Below, in pieces: positions 32,496 through 41,754 of a stretch of DNA of 53,763 nucleotides (the stretch's first letter is position 1; every line of letters starts with the position of its first letter). The position numbers were made by a program, and so were the translations under genes. Source of the DNA: Candidatus Lustribacter telmatis. Lineage in GTDB: Bacteria > Vulcanimicrobiota > Vulcanimicrobiia > Vulcanimicrobiales > Vulcanimicrobiaceae. The notes under the pieces are model-generated. The model was not told the DNA's origin and made no database searches. It saw nothing but the letters and a program-made list of their open reading frames with translations. Location: assembly GCA_003164045.1 (NCBI GenBank), contig PLRU01000011.1, positions 1 through 53,763 on the forward strand, in the 5' to 3' direction.

Positions 32496-35273
32496 GTGAA
32501 CACGCCAGCCCATCCCAATTCGTTCGATGCCCGTGACACCTTACGTGTCGGCAACCGCAGCTACACCTACTTCCGGCTCGAGGCCCTGGCCGCTAAGGGC
32601 TACGATCTCGCGACTTTGCCGTTTTCGCTCAAGGTTTTGCTCGAAAACCTGCTCCGGTACGAGGACGGCCGCTCGGTCGTGGCGGCCGATGTGGCGGCGC
32701 TCGCGGGCTGGAAGCCCGGCTCGACCGAGGACAAAGAGATCGCCTTCCGGCCGGCCCGCGTGCTGCTGCAAGATTTTACGGGCGTCCCGTGCGTCGTCGA
32801 TTTGGCCGCCATGCGCGATGCCATCGTCGACATGGGCGGCAAGCCCTCGAAAGTGAACCCGCTGCAGCCGGTGGAGATCGTGATCGATCACTCGGTGCAG
32901 GTCGACGCATTCGGTTCGGCCGACGCGTTCGAACACAACGCAAAACTCGAATTCGAGCGCAACGGCGAGCGATACGGCTTCCTCAAATGGGGTCAGATTG
33001 CGCTCGACGGTTACCGCGCCGTTCCGCCCGATACCGGCATCGTGCACCAAGTGAACATCGAGTATCTCGCGCGGATCGTTTTCGGCGCCGGCGGTGCGGG
33101 TGAGGGGCATCCCACCGAAGCCGCCCCGATGGCGTATCCCGATTCGACCGTGGGCACCGACTCGCACACCACGATGGTCAACGGCGTCGGCGTACTCGCC
33201 TGGGGCGTCGGCGGCATCGAAGCGGAAGCGGCGATGCTCGGTCAGCCCGTCACGATGCTCATTCCGGAAGTGATCGGCTTCAAGCTCAGCGGTAAGCTGA
33301 GCGAAGGTGTGACGGCGACCGATTTGGTTCTGCAGATCACGCAGATGCTGCGCAAGAAAAACGTCGTCGCGAAGTTCGTCGAATTTTACGGCGCGGGCTT
33401 GAGCAATTTGCCGGTGGCCGACCGCACGACGATCGGCAACATGTCGCCGGAATACGGTTCGACGATCGCGATCTTCCCGATCGACGCGCAAACGCTCACG
33501 TACCTGCGTCTCACCGGACGCAGCGACGAACAGGTCGCGCTGGTGGAAGCGTACGCGAAGGCGCAGGGCATGTTCCGCACCGATGCATCACCGGAACCGC
33601 GCTTCACCGACACGCTCGAACTCGACATGTCGATCGTCGAACCGAACCTTGCCGGACCGCGGCGTCCGCAGGATCGCGTGCCGTTGAAGGGCGCGCGCGC
33701 CGCGTTCGAAGTTGCGCTCGATGAGTGGCGCGGCGCGCGCAGCGTGTCGTCGCCCGCAATCGCACGGCTCGAAGGTGAAGGCGGCGGCGGCACGGCCGTT
33801 GCGGCGGTCATCGCCGTCGAAGAAGGCTCGCCCGCGACGCGGCACGCCGACGAACTCCGCGACGGCTCCGTGGTGATCGCCGCGATCACGTCGTGCACGA
33901 ACACCTCGAACCCCGCCGTGCTGATCGGCGCCGGCCTGCTGGCGAAAAAGGCCGTCGAAAAAGGCCTCCAGCGCAAACCGTGGGTGAAAACCTCGCTCGC
34001 GCCGGGTTCGAAAGTCGTCACCGACTATCTGCTCAAAGCCGGCCTCACGCAATACCTCGACGCACTCGGCTTCAACCTCGTCGGCTACGGCTGCACCACG
34101 TGCATCGGCAACAGCGGACCGCTGCCCGACGATGTCGCGGCCAAGGTCGACGCCGAAAAGATGATCGTAGCGGCGGTGCTCTCGGGCAATCGGAACTTTG
34201 AAGGCCGCATTCATCCGCAAGTGCAGGCGAACTATCTCGCCTCGCCGCCGCTGGTCGTGGCCTACGCGCTTGCGGGCTGCATGGATATCGATCTCACCAC
34301 CGAGCCGCTCGGCAAAGACAAGACCGGCGCCGACGTGTTCTTGAAAGATCTGTGGCCGACCAACGCCGAGATCGACGTCGCCATGGCCGCGTCGGTGACG
34401 GGATCGCTGTTCCGCGAACGGTATGCCGATGTCTTCGCCGGCGATGCACGCTGGCAGGCGATGCCGGTGCCGACGGGCGAGCGCTTCACCTGGGATCCGA
34501 AGAGCGAATACATCAAGAAGCCGCCGTACTTCGACGGCATGCCCAAAGAGCCGAAGCCGCTCCAGGACATCAGTGGTGCGCGCGCGCTTGCGGTGCTCGG
34601 CGACTCGGTCACGACCGATCACATCTCGCCCGCCGGAAACATCTCCCGTACGTCGCCGGCTGCGAAGTATCTGCTCGCACACGGCATTGCGATCGACGAT
34701 TTCAACTCCTACGGCGCGCGCCGCGGCAATCACGAAGTGATGGTGCGGGGTACGTTTGCCAACGTACGCTTGCGCAATCTGCTCGTTCCCGGGGTCGAAG
34801 GCGGCATGACGCGCTACCTTCCCACCGGCGAGCAGATGTCGATCTTCGATGCCTCGGAGAAGTACCGCGCCGCGGGCACGCCGCTCATCGTGCTGGCCGG
34901 CAAAGAATACGGTTCGGGTTCGTCGCGCGACTGGGCCGCCAAAGGCCCGATGCTGCTTGGCGTACGCGCCGCAATCGCCGAATCGTTCGAACGCATCCAT
35001 CGTTCGAACCTCATCGGCATGGGGATTCTGCCGCTCGAATACGCCGACGGTGAAACGCGCGCGTCGCTCGGGCTCACCGGCGAAGAAACGTTTGCCATCA
35101 GCGGAATCGCGGCCGGCCTGCGGCCGCGCATGTCGGTCGTCGTAACGGCCGATGCGGGCGGCGGCAAAGTGACGTCGTTCACCGCCGTCGTGCGAATCGA
35201 CACGCCGGATGAAGCCGACTACTACCGCCATGGCGGCATCCTGCAGTTCGTGTTACGTCAATTGGCAAAATGA
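32496..35273 (+). CDS. acnA: Aconitate hydratase (AcnA/IRP1 type)
   Basis: The 925-residue enzyme is a full-length AcnA-type aconitase of the TCA cycle (citrate to isocitrate). Visible are [45 protein letters not shown], and the [4Fe-4S] ligands in TSCTNTSNP and [12 protein letters not shown]. The C-terminal swivel domain carries [15 protein letters not shown] and [17 protein letters not shown] chose the GTG at 32496; the longer open frame overlaps the end of rnd. No strong ribosome site precedes it. The stop overlaps the next gene's ATG as ATGA. Confidence 0.95.
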   Translation: MNTPAHPNSFDARDTLRVGNRSYTYFRLEALAAKGYDLATLPFSLKVLLENLLRYEDGRSVVAADVAALAGWKPGSTEDKEIAFRPARVLLQDFTGVPCVVDLAAMRDAIVDMGGKPSKVNPLQPVEIVIDHSVQVDAFGSADAFEHNAKLEFERNGERYGFLKWGQIALDGYRAVPPDTGIVHQVNIEYLARIVFGAGGAGEGHPTEAAPMAYPDSTVGTDSHTTMVNGVGVLAWGVGGIEAEAAMLGQPVTMLIPEVIGFKLSGKLSEGVTATDLVLQITQMLRKKNVVAKFVEFYGAGLSNLPVADRTTIGNMSPEYGSTIAIFPIDAQTLTYLRLTGRSDEQVALVEAYAKAQGMFRTDASPEPRFTDTLELDMSIVEPNLAGPRRPQDRVPLKGARAAFEVALDEWRGARSVSSPAIARLEGEGGGGTAVAAVIAVEEGSPATRHADELRDGSVVIAAITSCTNTSNPAVLIGAGLLAKKAVEKGLQRKPWVKTSLAPGSKVVTDYLLKAGLTQYLDALGFNLVGYGCTTCIGNSGPLPDDVAAKVDAEKMIVAAVLSGNRNFEGRIHPQVQANYLASPPLVVAYALAGCMDIDLTTEPLGKDKTGADVFLKDLWPTNAEIDVAMAASVTGSLFRERYADVFAGDARWQAMPVPTGERFTWDPKSEYIKKPPYFDGMPKEPKPLQDISGARALAVLGDSVTTDHISPAGNISRTSPAAKYLLAHGIAIDDFNSYGARRGNHEVMVRGTFANVRLRNLLVPGVEGGMTRYLPTGEQMSIFDASEKYRAAGTPLIVLAGKEYGSGSSRDWAAKGPMLLGVRAAIAESFERIHRSNLIGMGILPLEYADGETRASLGLTGEETFAISGIAAGLRPRMSVVVTADAGGGKVTSFTAVVRIDTPDEADYYRHGGILQFVLRQLAK

Positions 35274-36583
35274 AGAAGAAAAAAGCAGCGGCGCTTGCCG
35301 CTGCTGCGGAAAGTAGGGTGCCGCCCGTGGAGCTACCGCATCGCGTCGCGATCCTCTCGTTCGAAGGCCCCGATCGTTACGCGTCGATCGGCGGTCTCGG
35401 AACGCGCGTGACGCAGCTCGCGCACGCGCTCGGGGACATCGGATGCGTCGTCGATGTGATCTTCGTCGGCGATCCGGCGTCGGCCGCGGTCGAGACCAAG
35501 GGCAACGTGACGTTGCGGCGCTGGTCGCAGTGGATTTCCGCCCACCACCCGCGCAACGCGTACGACGGCGAGAGCGAAAAGATCGCCGATTGGGAATCGA
35601 GTCTGCCCAGCTTCGTGGTCGATCAGATCGTCGCGCCGACGGCCGCCTCGAACGAACGCACGCTCGTGCTGTGCGAAGAGTGGCAGACGGCCGGCGTCGC
35701 GGTCGCGATCGATCGGCTGGCCCGGCTGCGCGGCTTGCGTGAAAACTTCACCCTGATCTGGAACGCCAACAACACCTACGGCTGGGAGCACGTCGACTTC
35801 GCCGCACTGCGGTCGGCGGCGGCGATTACCGCCGTGAGCAAATATATGAAGTTCGAGCTGGCGCGCCACGGCGTGCCGTCGCTCGTGATCCCGAACGGCA
35901 TCGACAGCCGGCTGCTGAGCGGCGCCGATCCGAAACTGCTCGCCGAAATGAAACAGGCGCTGGCGGGCCGGCCCACGCTGGTCAAAGTCGGCCGCTTCGA
36001 TCCGGACAAGAATTGGATGCAGGCCGTCGATGCGTTAGCCGAATTGCACGAGGCCGGGATCAACGCCCGCATGATCGTGCGCGGCGGACGCGAGCCGTAT
36101 GGCGACCTGGTGTTCGCGCGCGCACACGAACGCGGACTCAACGTCGAACGGATCGGCTACGAGGGCTCGGACGGTCACAAGGTGATCGACGGCATCGCCC
36201 TCGCCGACGGCCCGATCGTTCATTTGCGCGCGTTTCTCGACGATGCCACGCTCTATGCGCTCTATGCCGCGGCCGACGCCGTGCTGGCCAACAGCGGTAA
36301 AGAGCCGTTCGGTTTGGTCGGGCTCGAAGTGATGGCGGCGGGCGGAATCGCCGTGTGCGGCGCGACCGGCGAAGAGTACGCCGAGCCGTTCGTAAACGCG
36401 ATCGTCTGCGACACCTCCGACGGCCGCGAACTCGCAACGTATCTCAAAGCGCTCTTCGCGAACCCGGCGATCGGCGATGAAATGCGCAGCGCGGGCGCCG
36501 AAACGGTGGGCCGCTACACCTGGGCGCATGCCCTTGCCGCGCTCGAACGGAAGATCGGCTACATCGACGCGGTGATGAGCTGA
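35270..36583 (+). CDS. Glycosyltransferase, GT4 family
   Basis: The 437-residue protein has a GT-B fold of the GT4 family. The N-terminal domain has the [21 protein letters not shown] loop (about 38-58), and the C-terminal part has [20 protein letters not shown] and [20 protein letters not shown], the nucleotide-sugar-binding EX7E-like segment. The opening resembles glycogen/starch synthase-like GT4 enzymes. Acceptor and donor are unknown; a glycan synthase role would suit the alpha-glucan genes nearby, but it sits in a different operon. It overlaps the aconitase gene by 4 bp. The N-terminal 20 residues are Lys/Ala-rich and may be a start artefact. Confidence 0.83.
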   Translation: MKKKKAAALAAAAESRVPPVELPHRVAILSFEGPDRYASIGGLGTRVTQLAHALGDIGCVVDVIFVGDPASAAVETKGNVTLRRWSQWISAHHPRNAYDGESEKIADWESSLPSFVVDQIVAPTAASNERTLVLCEEWQTAGVAVAIDRLARLRGLRENFTLIWNANNTYGWEHVDFAALRSAAAITAVSKYMKFELARHGVPSLVIPNGIDSRLLSGADPKLLAEMKQALAGRPTLVKVGRFDPDKNWMQAVDALAELHEAGINARMIVRGGREPYGDLVFARAHERGLNVERIGYEGSDGHKVIDGIALADGPIVHLRAFLDDATLYALYAAADAVLANSGKEPFGLVGLEVMAAGGIAVCGATGEEYAEPFVNAIVCDTSDGRELATYLKALFANPAIGDEMRSAGAETVGRYTWAHALAALERKIGYIDAVMS

Positions 36584-36597
36584 CCGCCGCGAAGCCG

Positions 36598-37332
36598 GTG
36601 ATTGGGATGATCGTGCCGCCGCTCGCGGGCGGCGTGCCGCCCGAGGCACTGGAACTCTACGGCGACGCGTTCACGTTTCTCGCCGCCGGCGTCGGCGTCG
36701 GCGCCTTTCGCCGGCAGAATTATCTCGATGCGTTGGCGCGCGTACCGGCTGCGGTCGACCAACTCGTTGCCGGCGGTGCGACGGCGATCGGCGTCATGGG
36801 GACCTCACTCACGTTTGCGCTGGGGCGCGCGTATGACGATCGTCTGCAAGCCGAATTGCGCGAACGGACCGGCCTGCCGGTCACGACGATGGCGAGCACC
36901 ATCGTCGACGCGCTGCACGGTTTCGGTGCGCGCCGGGTCGCCGTCGCAGCGGCCTACGACGCTACGGTCACGGCGGAGCTCTGCACGTTTCTCGAAGAGC
37001 ACCGCTTTGACGTCGCCGGGTCCGCGTCGCTCGGCATCGTCGATGGTCGCGAGCTTGCGGCGTTGACGACGGACGATATCGTCGCGCTCGCGCGGCGAGC
37101 CGTGCCCGATCCCCGTGACGTCGATGCACTGGTTATTTCGTGCGGCGGCCTACGCACGATTGCGGCGACGCGCGTACTCGAAGCCGAACTGCTGCTGCCC
37201 GTGGTTTCGAGCGCGATTGCCGGACCGTGGGGCGCGGTCCGCCTCCTCGGCCATAGCGGGGCCGCAATCGGCGGCGGCATACTTACGGGTTCCCCCGCAC
37301 TCGTTCCGCACGCTGGAGTACCCCTTGCCTAA
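36598..37332 (+). CDS. Arylmalonate decarboxylase / Asp-Glu racemase-like protein
   Basis: The 244-residue protein has the duplicated alpha/beta fold of the Asp/Glu racemase superfamily. GVMGTSLTFALG (65-76) holds the first active-site loop with Ser at position 70 where racemases have Cys. The second loop, VISCGGLRT, has the Cys (182). One Cys plus a Ser/Gly is the arylmalonate-decarboxylase and maleate-isomerase-like arrangement, so a decarboxylase or isomerase of a malonate or maleate type substrate is likely. It starts at GTG (36598). Its stop overlaps the start region of the class II aldolase, which probably acts in the same pathway. Confidence 0.75.
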   Translation: MIGMIVPPLAGGVPPEALELYGDAFTFLAAGVGVGAFRRQNYLDALARVPAAVDQLVAGGATAIGVMGTSLTFALGRAYDDRLQAELRERTGLPVTTMASTIVDALHGFGARRVAVAAAYDATVTAELCTFLEEHRFDVAGSASLGIVDGRELAALTTDDIVALARRAVPDPRDVDALVISCGGLRTIAATRVLEAELLLPVVSSAIAGPWGAVRLLGHSGAAIGGGILTGSPALVPHAGVPLA

Positions 37333-38038
37333 AGTGAAGATTCTTTCCGACGAGCTGGTCGAGGACTTGCTGTTGGGAAATAAGATCCTGTTCAAGTACG
37401 GCATCGTCGATGCGTTCGGACACATCAGCGTGCGCAGCGATAGCGATCCGCAGAAGTACGTGATGTCGCGCCACCTCGCGCCGGGGCTCGTAACGGAAAA
37501 AGACTTGCTGACATACGATCTCGACAGTGTGCCGGTGCCCGCAACGAAGCACCGCCTCTATAGCGAGCGCTACATCCACGGCGAGATCTACAAGCTGCGC
37601 CCCGACGTGATGTCGGTCGTCCACTGTCACGCGCCGTCGCTGATTCCGTTCGGCATCACCAAGGCGGAACTCGAGCCGGTCTATCACATGAGCGCGTTCT
37701 TGGGCCTGGGCGTGCCGAAGTTCGAGATTCGCGAAGCAGCCGGCATGACCGACATGCTGATCCGCACCGCCCCGATCGGCAAGGCGCTGGCGGAGAAACT
37801 CGGCGACAAACCGATGGTACTCATGCGTGGGCACGGTGCGACGATGGTCGGTAAGACGATCAAACACGCCGTCTATCGTGCGGTGTACGCCGCTCAAAAC
37901 GCGCAGATTCAATCGGAAGCCCTGCGTTTGGGTGAGCCGACCTACCTGGCACCGGAAGAATCGGCGAATTACGAGCGGTACATCGACGAAGTGATCCATC
38001 GCCCGTGGAACATGTGGATTCGCGAGGTCAAAGAGTAG
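37325..38038 (+). CDS. Class II aldolase/adducin family protein
   Basis: The 237-residue protein is a zinc-dependent class II aldolase. It has DAFGHISVRSD near the N-terminus, MSRHLAPGLVTEKDLL, HCHAPS (the HxH metal pair) and MRGHGATMVGKTIKHAVYRA with a further His. Relatives cleave or epimerise sugar phosphates (fuculose- or rhamnulose-1-phosphate aldolase, ribulose epimerase) or other hydroxy-acids. The start is the TTG at 37325, inside the end of the preceding gene, with GGAG 6 nt upstream; a GTG at 37334 is less well placed. Coupling to the decarboxylase-like gene suggests one catabolic unit; the substrate is unknown. Confidence 0.85.
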   Translation: MPKVKILSDELVEDLLLGNKILFKYGIVDAFGHISVRSDSDPQKYVMSRHLAPGLVTEKDLLTYDLDSVPVPATKHRLYSERYIHGEIYKLRPDVMSVVHCHAPSLIPFGITKAELEPVYHMSAFLGLGVPKFEIREAAGMTDMLIRTAPIGKALAEKLGDKPMVLMRGHGATMVGKTIKHAVYRAVYAAQNAQIQSEALRLGEPTYLAPEESANYERYIDEVIHRPWNMWIREVKE

Positions 38039-38042
38039 GTCG

Positions 38043-39197
38043 ATGGATTCCAACGGGCTCGAGCTGCCGGCACTGACGCCGCCCGCACCGGTGGCGGCGA
38101 TCGCGCCGCAGGAAGCCGCCAACCGCGTTCCGCTTCCGGCGGAAGAAACGACGCGGCTCGACGGACAGGTCGGCCAATTCATCGGCGATCTGACCACGCT
38201 CGACCCGCACGGCAGCGAGTTCAAGACGCGCGTCGACGCGATCCTCGCGCTCGGCGACGGCGACGTGCGCGCGTCGGCGAGCGTAGCAAACCGCATGCTC
38301 GAGCGTCCGATGAAGGCGATGAAGAACGGCGTGTACGACGCTGCCTCGCCGGTTTCGAAGGCGCTCGGCGATCTACGCAACCAAGTCGAAGCGCTCGATC
38401 CCTCGAAGCAAGGCGACTTACTCTCACCGCGCAAGCTGCTCGGGATGATCCCGTTCGGTAACAAGCTCACCGCGTATTTCGACGGCTATCGCTCGGCGCA
38501 AAATCATCTCAACGCCATCATCGAAACGCTCTACCGCTCCAAGGACGAGCTGCAGCGCGACAACGCCGCGATCGAGCAAGAGAAGGCCACGATGTGGGCG
38601 CTCATGCAGAAGCTCGAAGGGTTCGCCTACCTAGCGAAAAAGCTCGACGGTGAAATCGACTCGCGCCTCGCGATGCTCGATACGAGCGATCCGCAACGCG
38701 CCAAGATCTTGCGCGAAGACGTGCAGTTCTACGCGCGCCAGAAGATCCAAGATCTGCTCACCCAAATGGCGGTCAACGTGCAGGGCTATCTAGCCCTCGA
38801 TCTGATCAAGAAGAACAACGTCGAACTGATCAAGGGCGTCGAGCGCGCTACGACCACCACGGTCTCCGCGCTACGCACCGCGGTTGTGGTCGCGCAGGCG
38901 CTGGCGAACGAGAAGCTGGTGCTCAACCAAATCGGCGCGCTCAACACGACGACCGGCAACATGATCGAGTCGACTTCCGCGATGCTCAAGCAGCAAAGCG
39001 CCGGTGTCTACGAACAAGCCGCCTCCGCCACGATCGACGTCGACAAACTCAAAGCGGCGTTCAAGAACGTCTACGACGCGATGGATTCGGTGAGCATCTA
39101 CAAAGCCGCCGCCCTCACCTCGATGCAGCAAACCGTCACCGCCCTAGAAGGCGAAGTCCAAACCGCTACCGCGTACTTGGAGCGAACGAAGACCTGA
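38043..39197 (+). CDS. Toxic anion resistance protein TelA family
   Basis: The 384-residue protein matches the TelA/KlaA family over its whole length. It has the GKLLGMIPFGNKL-like core segment (PRKLLGMIPFGNKLTAYF, about 127-144), long amphipathic helices (about 150-260) and a helical C-terminus; I see no membrane segment. TelA-type proteins were named for tellurite resistance, but their biochemical function remains unclear; they often accompany TerD-type proteins. No ter genes are in this window, so it is an orphan. It starts 4 bp after the aldolase stop. Confidence 0.85.
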   Translation: MDSNGLELPALTPPAPVAAIAPQEAANRVPLPAEETTRLDGQVGQFIGDLTTLDPHGSEFKTRVDAILALGDGDVRASASVANRMLERPMKAMKNGVYDAASPVSKALGDLRNQVEALDPSKQGDLLSPRKLLGMIPFGNKLTAYFDGYRSAQNHLNAIIETLYRSKDELQRDNAAIEQEKATMWALMQKLEGFAYLAKKLDGEIDSRLAMLDTSDPQRAKILREDVQFYARQKIQDLLTQMAVNVQGYLALDLIKKNNVELIKGVERATTTTVSALRTAVVVAQALANEKLVLNQIGALNTTTGNMIESTSAMLKQQSAGVYEQAASATIDVDKLKAAFKNVYDAMDSVSIYKAAALTSMQQTVTALEGEVQTATAYLERTKT

Positions 39198-39233
39198 CAG
39201 GGGGCGCCGCGCCGCTCTACTTTCGCGGTCGCG

Positions 39234-41741
39234 CTAACCCGTTGCGATCAGGTGCATGATGTGGTTGGCCATGTGGGCGGCGGTGCCCTCAGCGCCTTCG
39301 TCGCTCGTGCTTTCGGCGATCACGTTGACGGCGGCTTCGGAGGCGTCGGGGAGGACGAGGACCCAGCCGCCGTTTTCTGAGATGCGGATGCCGTCGATCA
39401 TTTGCACGTTGTTGCCGTTGCGCGATTCGTCGTGCAGCGCGCGCATGACGAGGCCCTTGCGATCCCACGGACACGGAACGCTGCGGCTGGCCATGTGCCA
39501 ATCCGGCAATTGGTCGACGAGTTCGCTGGCGGGCTGGTGCTCGGCGGCGAGCAGTTCCATCACCTTTGCCGCGCCGTAGAGGCCGTCGAAGGCCGGTTGA
39601 AATTCCGGGAAGATCAACTCGTAGTCGGCGCCGCCGGCAAAGGCGAGGCTCTTGCCGTCCTTTTCGGCCAGCGCCATCAGCGAGCGGCGGTCGCTGCGCG
39701 TACGGACGATCTCGGCGCCGTTTTGCTCGGCGATCCGTTCGACGGCATCGGGAACCGTAACCGGCATCGCGATGCGCGCACCCGGCGTCGCGCGGGCGAT
39801 CAGCAGCGTTATCAGCGCGAAGAGGCGATTGCGGCCGACGATGCGGCCCTTGTCGTCGACCAGCGTGAACGTTTCGCCGTCGGCGTCGATCAAGAGGCCG
39901 AGGTCGGCTTCGAGCGAGGTCACGACGGTGGCGAGCTGTTCGAGGTGGCGCTCGCGGTCGTCGCGGAAATTACGCGCCCGCTGCGCGTCGAAATACGCGT
40001 TGAGCGAGATCTGGTCGACGCCCAGGCCCCCGAGCAGCTGCGGCAGCACGATCGAGGCGTTGCCCCATGCGTAGTCGATCACGACCTTGAAGCCGGCTTC
40101 TTTGAGCGTATGCGAGGCGAGTGCTTCGAGAAACGCGCCGGTGTAGCGCTCGAGCATGCGCGAGGGGAAGTCGAGCGTGCCGACGTCGTCCATGCCGGTG
40201 CGGCGGAAGTCTTCGCGGAAGAAGAGGTTCTCGATCTTGCGTTCGGTGTTCTTATCGGTCGTGATCCCTTGCTGATCGAAGAACTCCATGATCAGGGCGT
40301 TGGGATCGTTCGGCGCCACGCGCACGTGGACGCCGCCGTCACCGCCGATGCGCACGGCGTAGCGCGCGAGCGGCAGCGGGTACGAGCGCAGATCGAGCAC
40401 GTGAATGCCGACGCTCAGGAGCCCTGAGATCACGCAGCGGTTCATCACGCGCGTGGCCGGATGCGTGTCGCGGCTCGTCATCACCGATTGACCCGGCTTC
40501 AGATACGAGCCGAATGCCTGGCCGAGCTTGAGCGCAAATTCGGGCGTGAACTCGAGGTTCGCAAGTCCGCTGATGCCGACCGAACCGAACAGCGATCCGG
40601 GCCATTTCTGCCCGTAGATCAGCGACATCGAAACGACCGAACCCGACGTTACCCACTTGTCGGGCCACAGCTTGAGGTTCGCGTTGACCACGGCGCCGGA
40701 GCCGATCGTGCAGCCGCGGCCGATGACGGTCGATTCGCTGACCGTGGCGTTACGTTCGATCGTGTTGCGGTCGGCGACCGTGCAATCGTTGATGACGGCG
40801 TCTTCACCGATATAGCAGTCTTCCCACAGCACGGAGCGCGTGATACGGGCGCCGTGTTCGACGATGCAGCCGTTGCCGAGCGTTGCGGGTCCGACGATCT
40901 CGACGCCCGCCGCGATCCGCACGCCGTCGCCCAAGACGACCGGGCGGTGCAGCTGCGCGGAGGGATCGATGCGGCAGCCCTCACCCGCCAGTATGCCCGG
41001 TGCGATCTCGGTGCCGAGCGAGTCGAGCCGCACTTTGCCTTCGAGCGCGTCGTAGTTTGCCTGCTGGTACTGCTCGAGGTTGCCGATGTCGGTCCAGTAC
41101 GCGTCGATGATGTAGCCGCCGAGTTTCGCGCCGTCGCGCAGCATCTCGGGAAACAAATCTTTCGAGAAATCGTAGTTGCGGCCGCGGGTCATTCGCTCGA
41201 GGATCGCGGGCTCGAGCACGTAGATGCCGGTGTTGATCGTATCGGAGAACACCTCGCCCCACGACGGCTTCTCGAGGAAGCGCGTGATGCGGCCGGCTTC
41301 GTCGGTGACGACGACGCCGAACTCCAAGGGGTTCGTGACGCGCTGCAGCGCGATCGTAACGGCGTTCCCTTCGCGCTTGTGATGTTCGATGAGCGCGGTG
41401 AGATCGATGTCGGTGAGCGCATCGCCCGAGATGACGAGGAACGTTTCGCCGGCCAGCAGCTTGTCGGCCATCTTGACGGCGCCGGCGGTGCCGAGGGGCG
41501 TATCTTCGACCACGTACTCCATCGATACGCCGAAGTCGGCGCCGCTATCGAAATACGATTCCACCTCGTCGGCGAGGTAGTGCAGCGTGGCGACGATCTC
41601 GGTGATCCCGTGCCGCCGCAACAGTGCGATGATGTGCTCCATCACCGGCTTGCCGGCAACGGGAGCGAGCGGCTTCGGACGGCGTGAGGTCAAGGGCCGC
41701 AATCGCGACCCCTCTCCACCGGCCATCAGAACGCCTTTCAT
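39234..41741 (-). CDS. Mannose-1-phosphate guanylyltransferase-like protein with degenerate phosphohexomutase domain
   Basis: The 835-residue protein has three parts. First is an N-terminal nucleotidyltransferase (GGEGSRLRPLT at 8-18, GDALTDIDL, then LGTAGAV). Second is a left-handed beta-helix of hexapeptide repeats (about 245-370). Third is a large C-terminal region with phosphoglucomutase/phosphomannomutase fold. The mutase catalytic-serine loop (TASHNP in active enzymes) is replaced by a sequence beginning SRDTHPATRVMNR, so that domain is probably not a mutase. Streptomyces and cyanobacterial proteins have the same build. Start is the ATG at 41741 with GGAGG about 5 nt upstream. It is the last gene of the leftward alpha-glucan operon, 13 bp after malQ. 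Confidence 0.88.
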   Translation of the reverse strand: MKGVLMAGGEGSRLRPLTSRRPKPLAPVAGKPVMEHIIALLRRHGITEIVATLHYLADEVESYFDSGADFGVSMEYVVEDTPLGTAGAVKMADKLLAGETFLVISGDALTDIDLTALIEHHKREGNAVTIALQRVTNPLEFGVVVTDEAGRITRFLEKPSWGEVFSDTINTGIYVLEPAILERMTRGRNYDFSKDLFPEMLRDGAKLGGYIIDAYWTDIGNLEQYQQANYDALEGKVRLDSLGTEIAPGILAGEGCRIDPSAQLHRPVVLGDGVRIAAGVEIVGPATLGNGCIVEHGARITRSVLWEDCYIGEDAVINDCTVADRNTIERNATVSESTVIGRGCTIGSGAVVNANLKLWPDKWVTSGSVVSMSLIYGQKWPGSLFGSVGISGLANLEFTPEFALKLGQAFGSYLKPGQSVMTSRDTHPATRVMNRCVISGLLSVGIHVLDLRSYPLPLARYAVRIGGDGGVHVRVAPNDPNALIMEFFDQQGITTDKNTERKIENLFFREDFRRTGMDDVGTLDFPSRMLERYTGAFLEALASHTLKEAGFKVVIDYAWGNASIVLPQLLGGLGVDQISLNAYFDAQRARNFRDDRERHLEQLATVVTSLEADLGLLIDADGETFTLVDDKGRIVGRNRLFALITLLIARATPGARIAMPVTVPDAVERIAEQNGAEIVRTRSDRRSLMALAEKDGKSLAFAGGADYELIFPEFQPAFDGLYGAAKVMELLAAEHQPASELVDQLPDWHMASRSVPCPWDRKGLVMRALHDESRNGNNVQMIDGIRISENGGWVLVLPDASEAAVNVIAESTSDEGAEGTAAHMANHIMHLIATG

Positions 41742-41754
41742 GCTGCCTCCACCT

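Noticed and set aside
33588..35231. 547-codon open frame antisense to aconitase
   Set aside because: The sense strand encodes conserved aconitase motifs; the antisense translation has no family features and the composition of a shadow frame.
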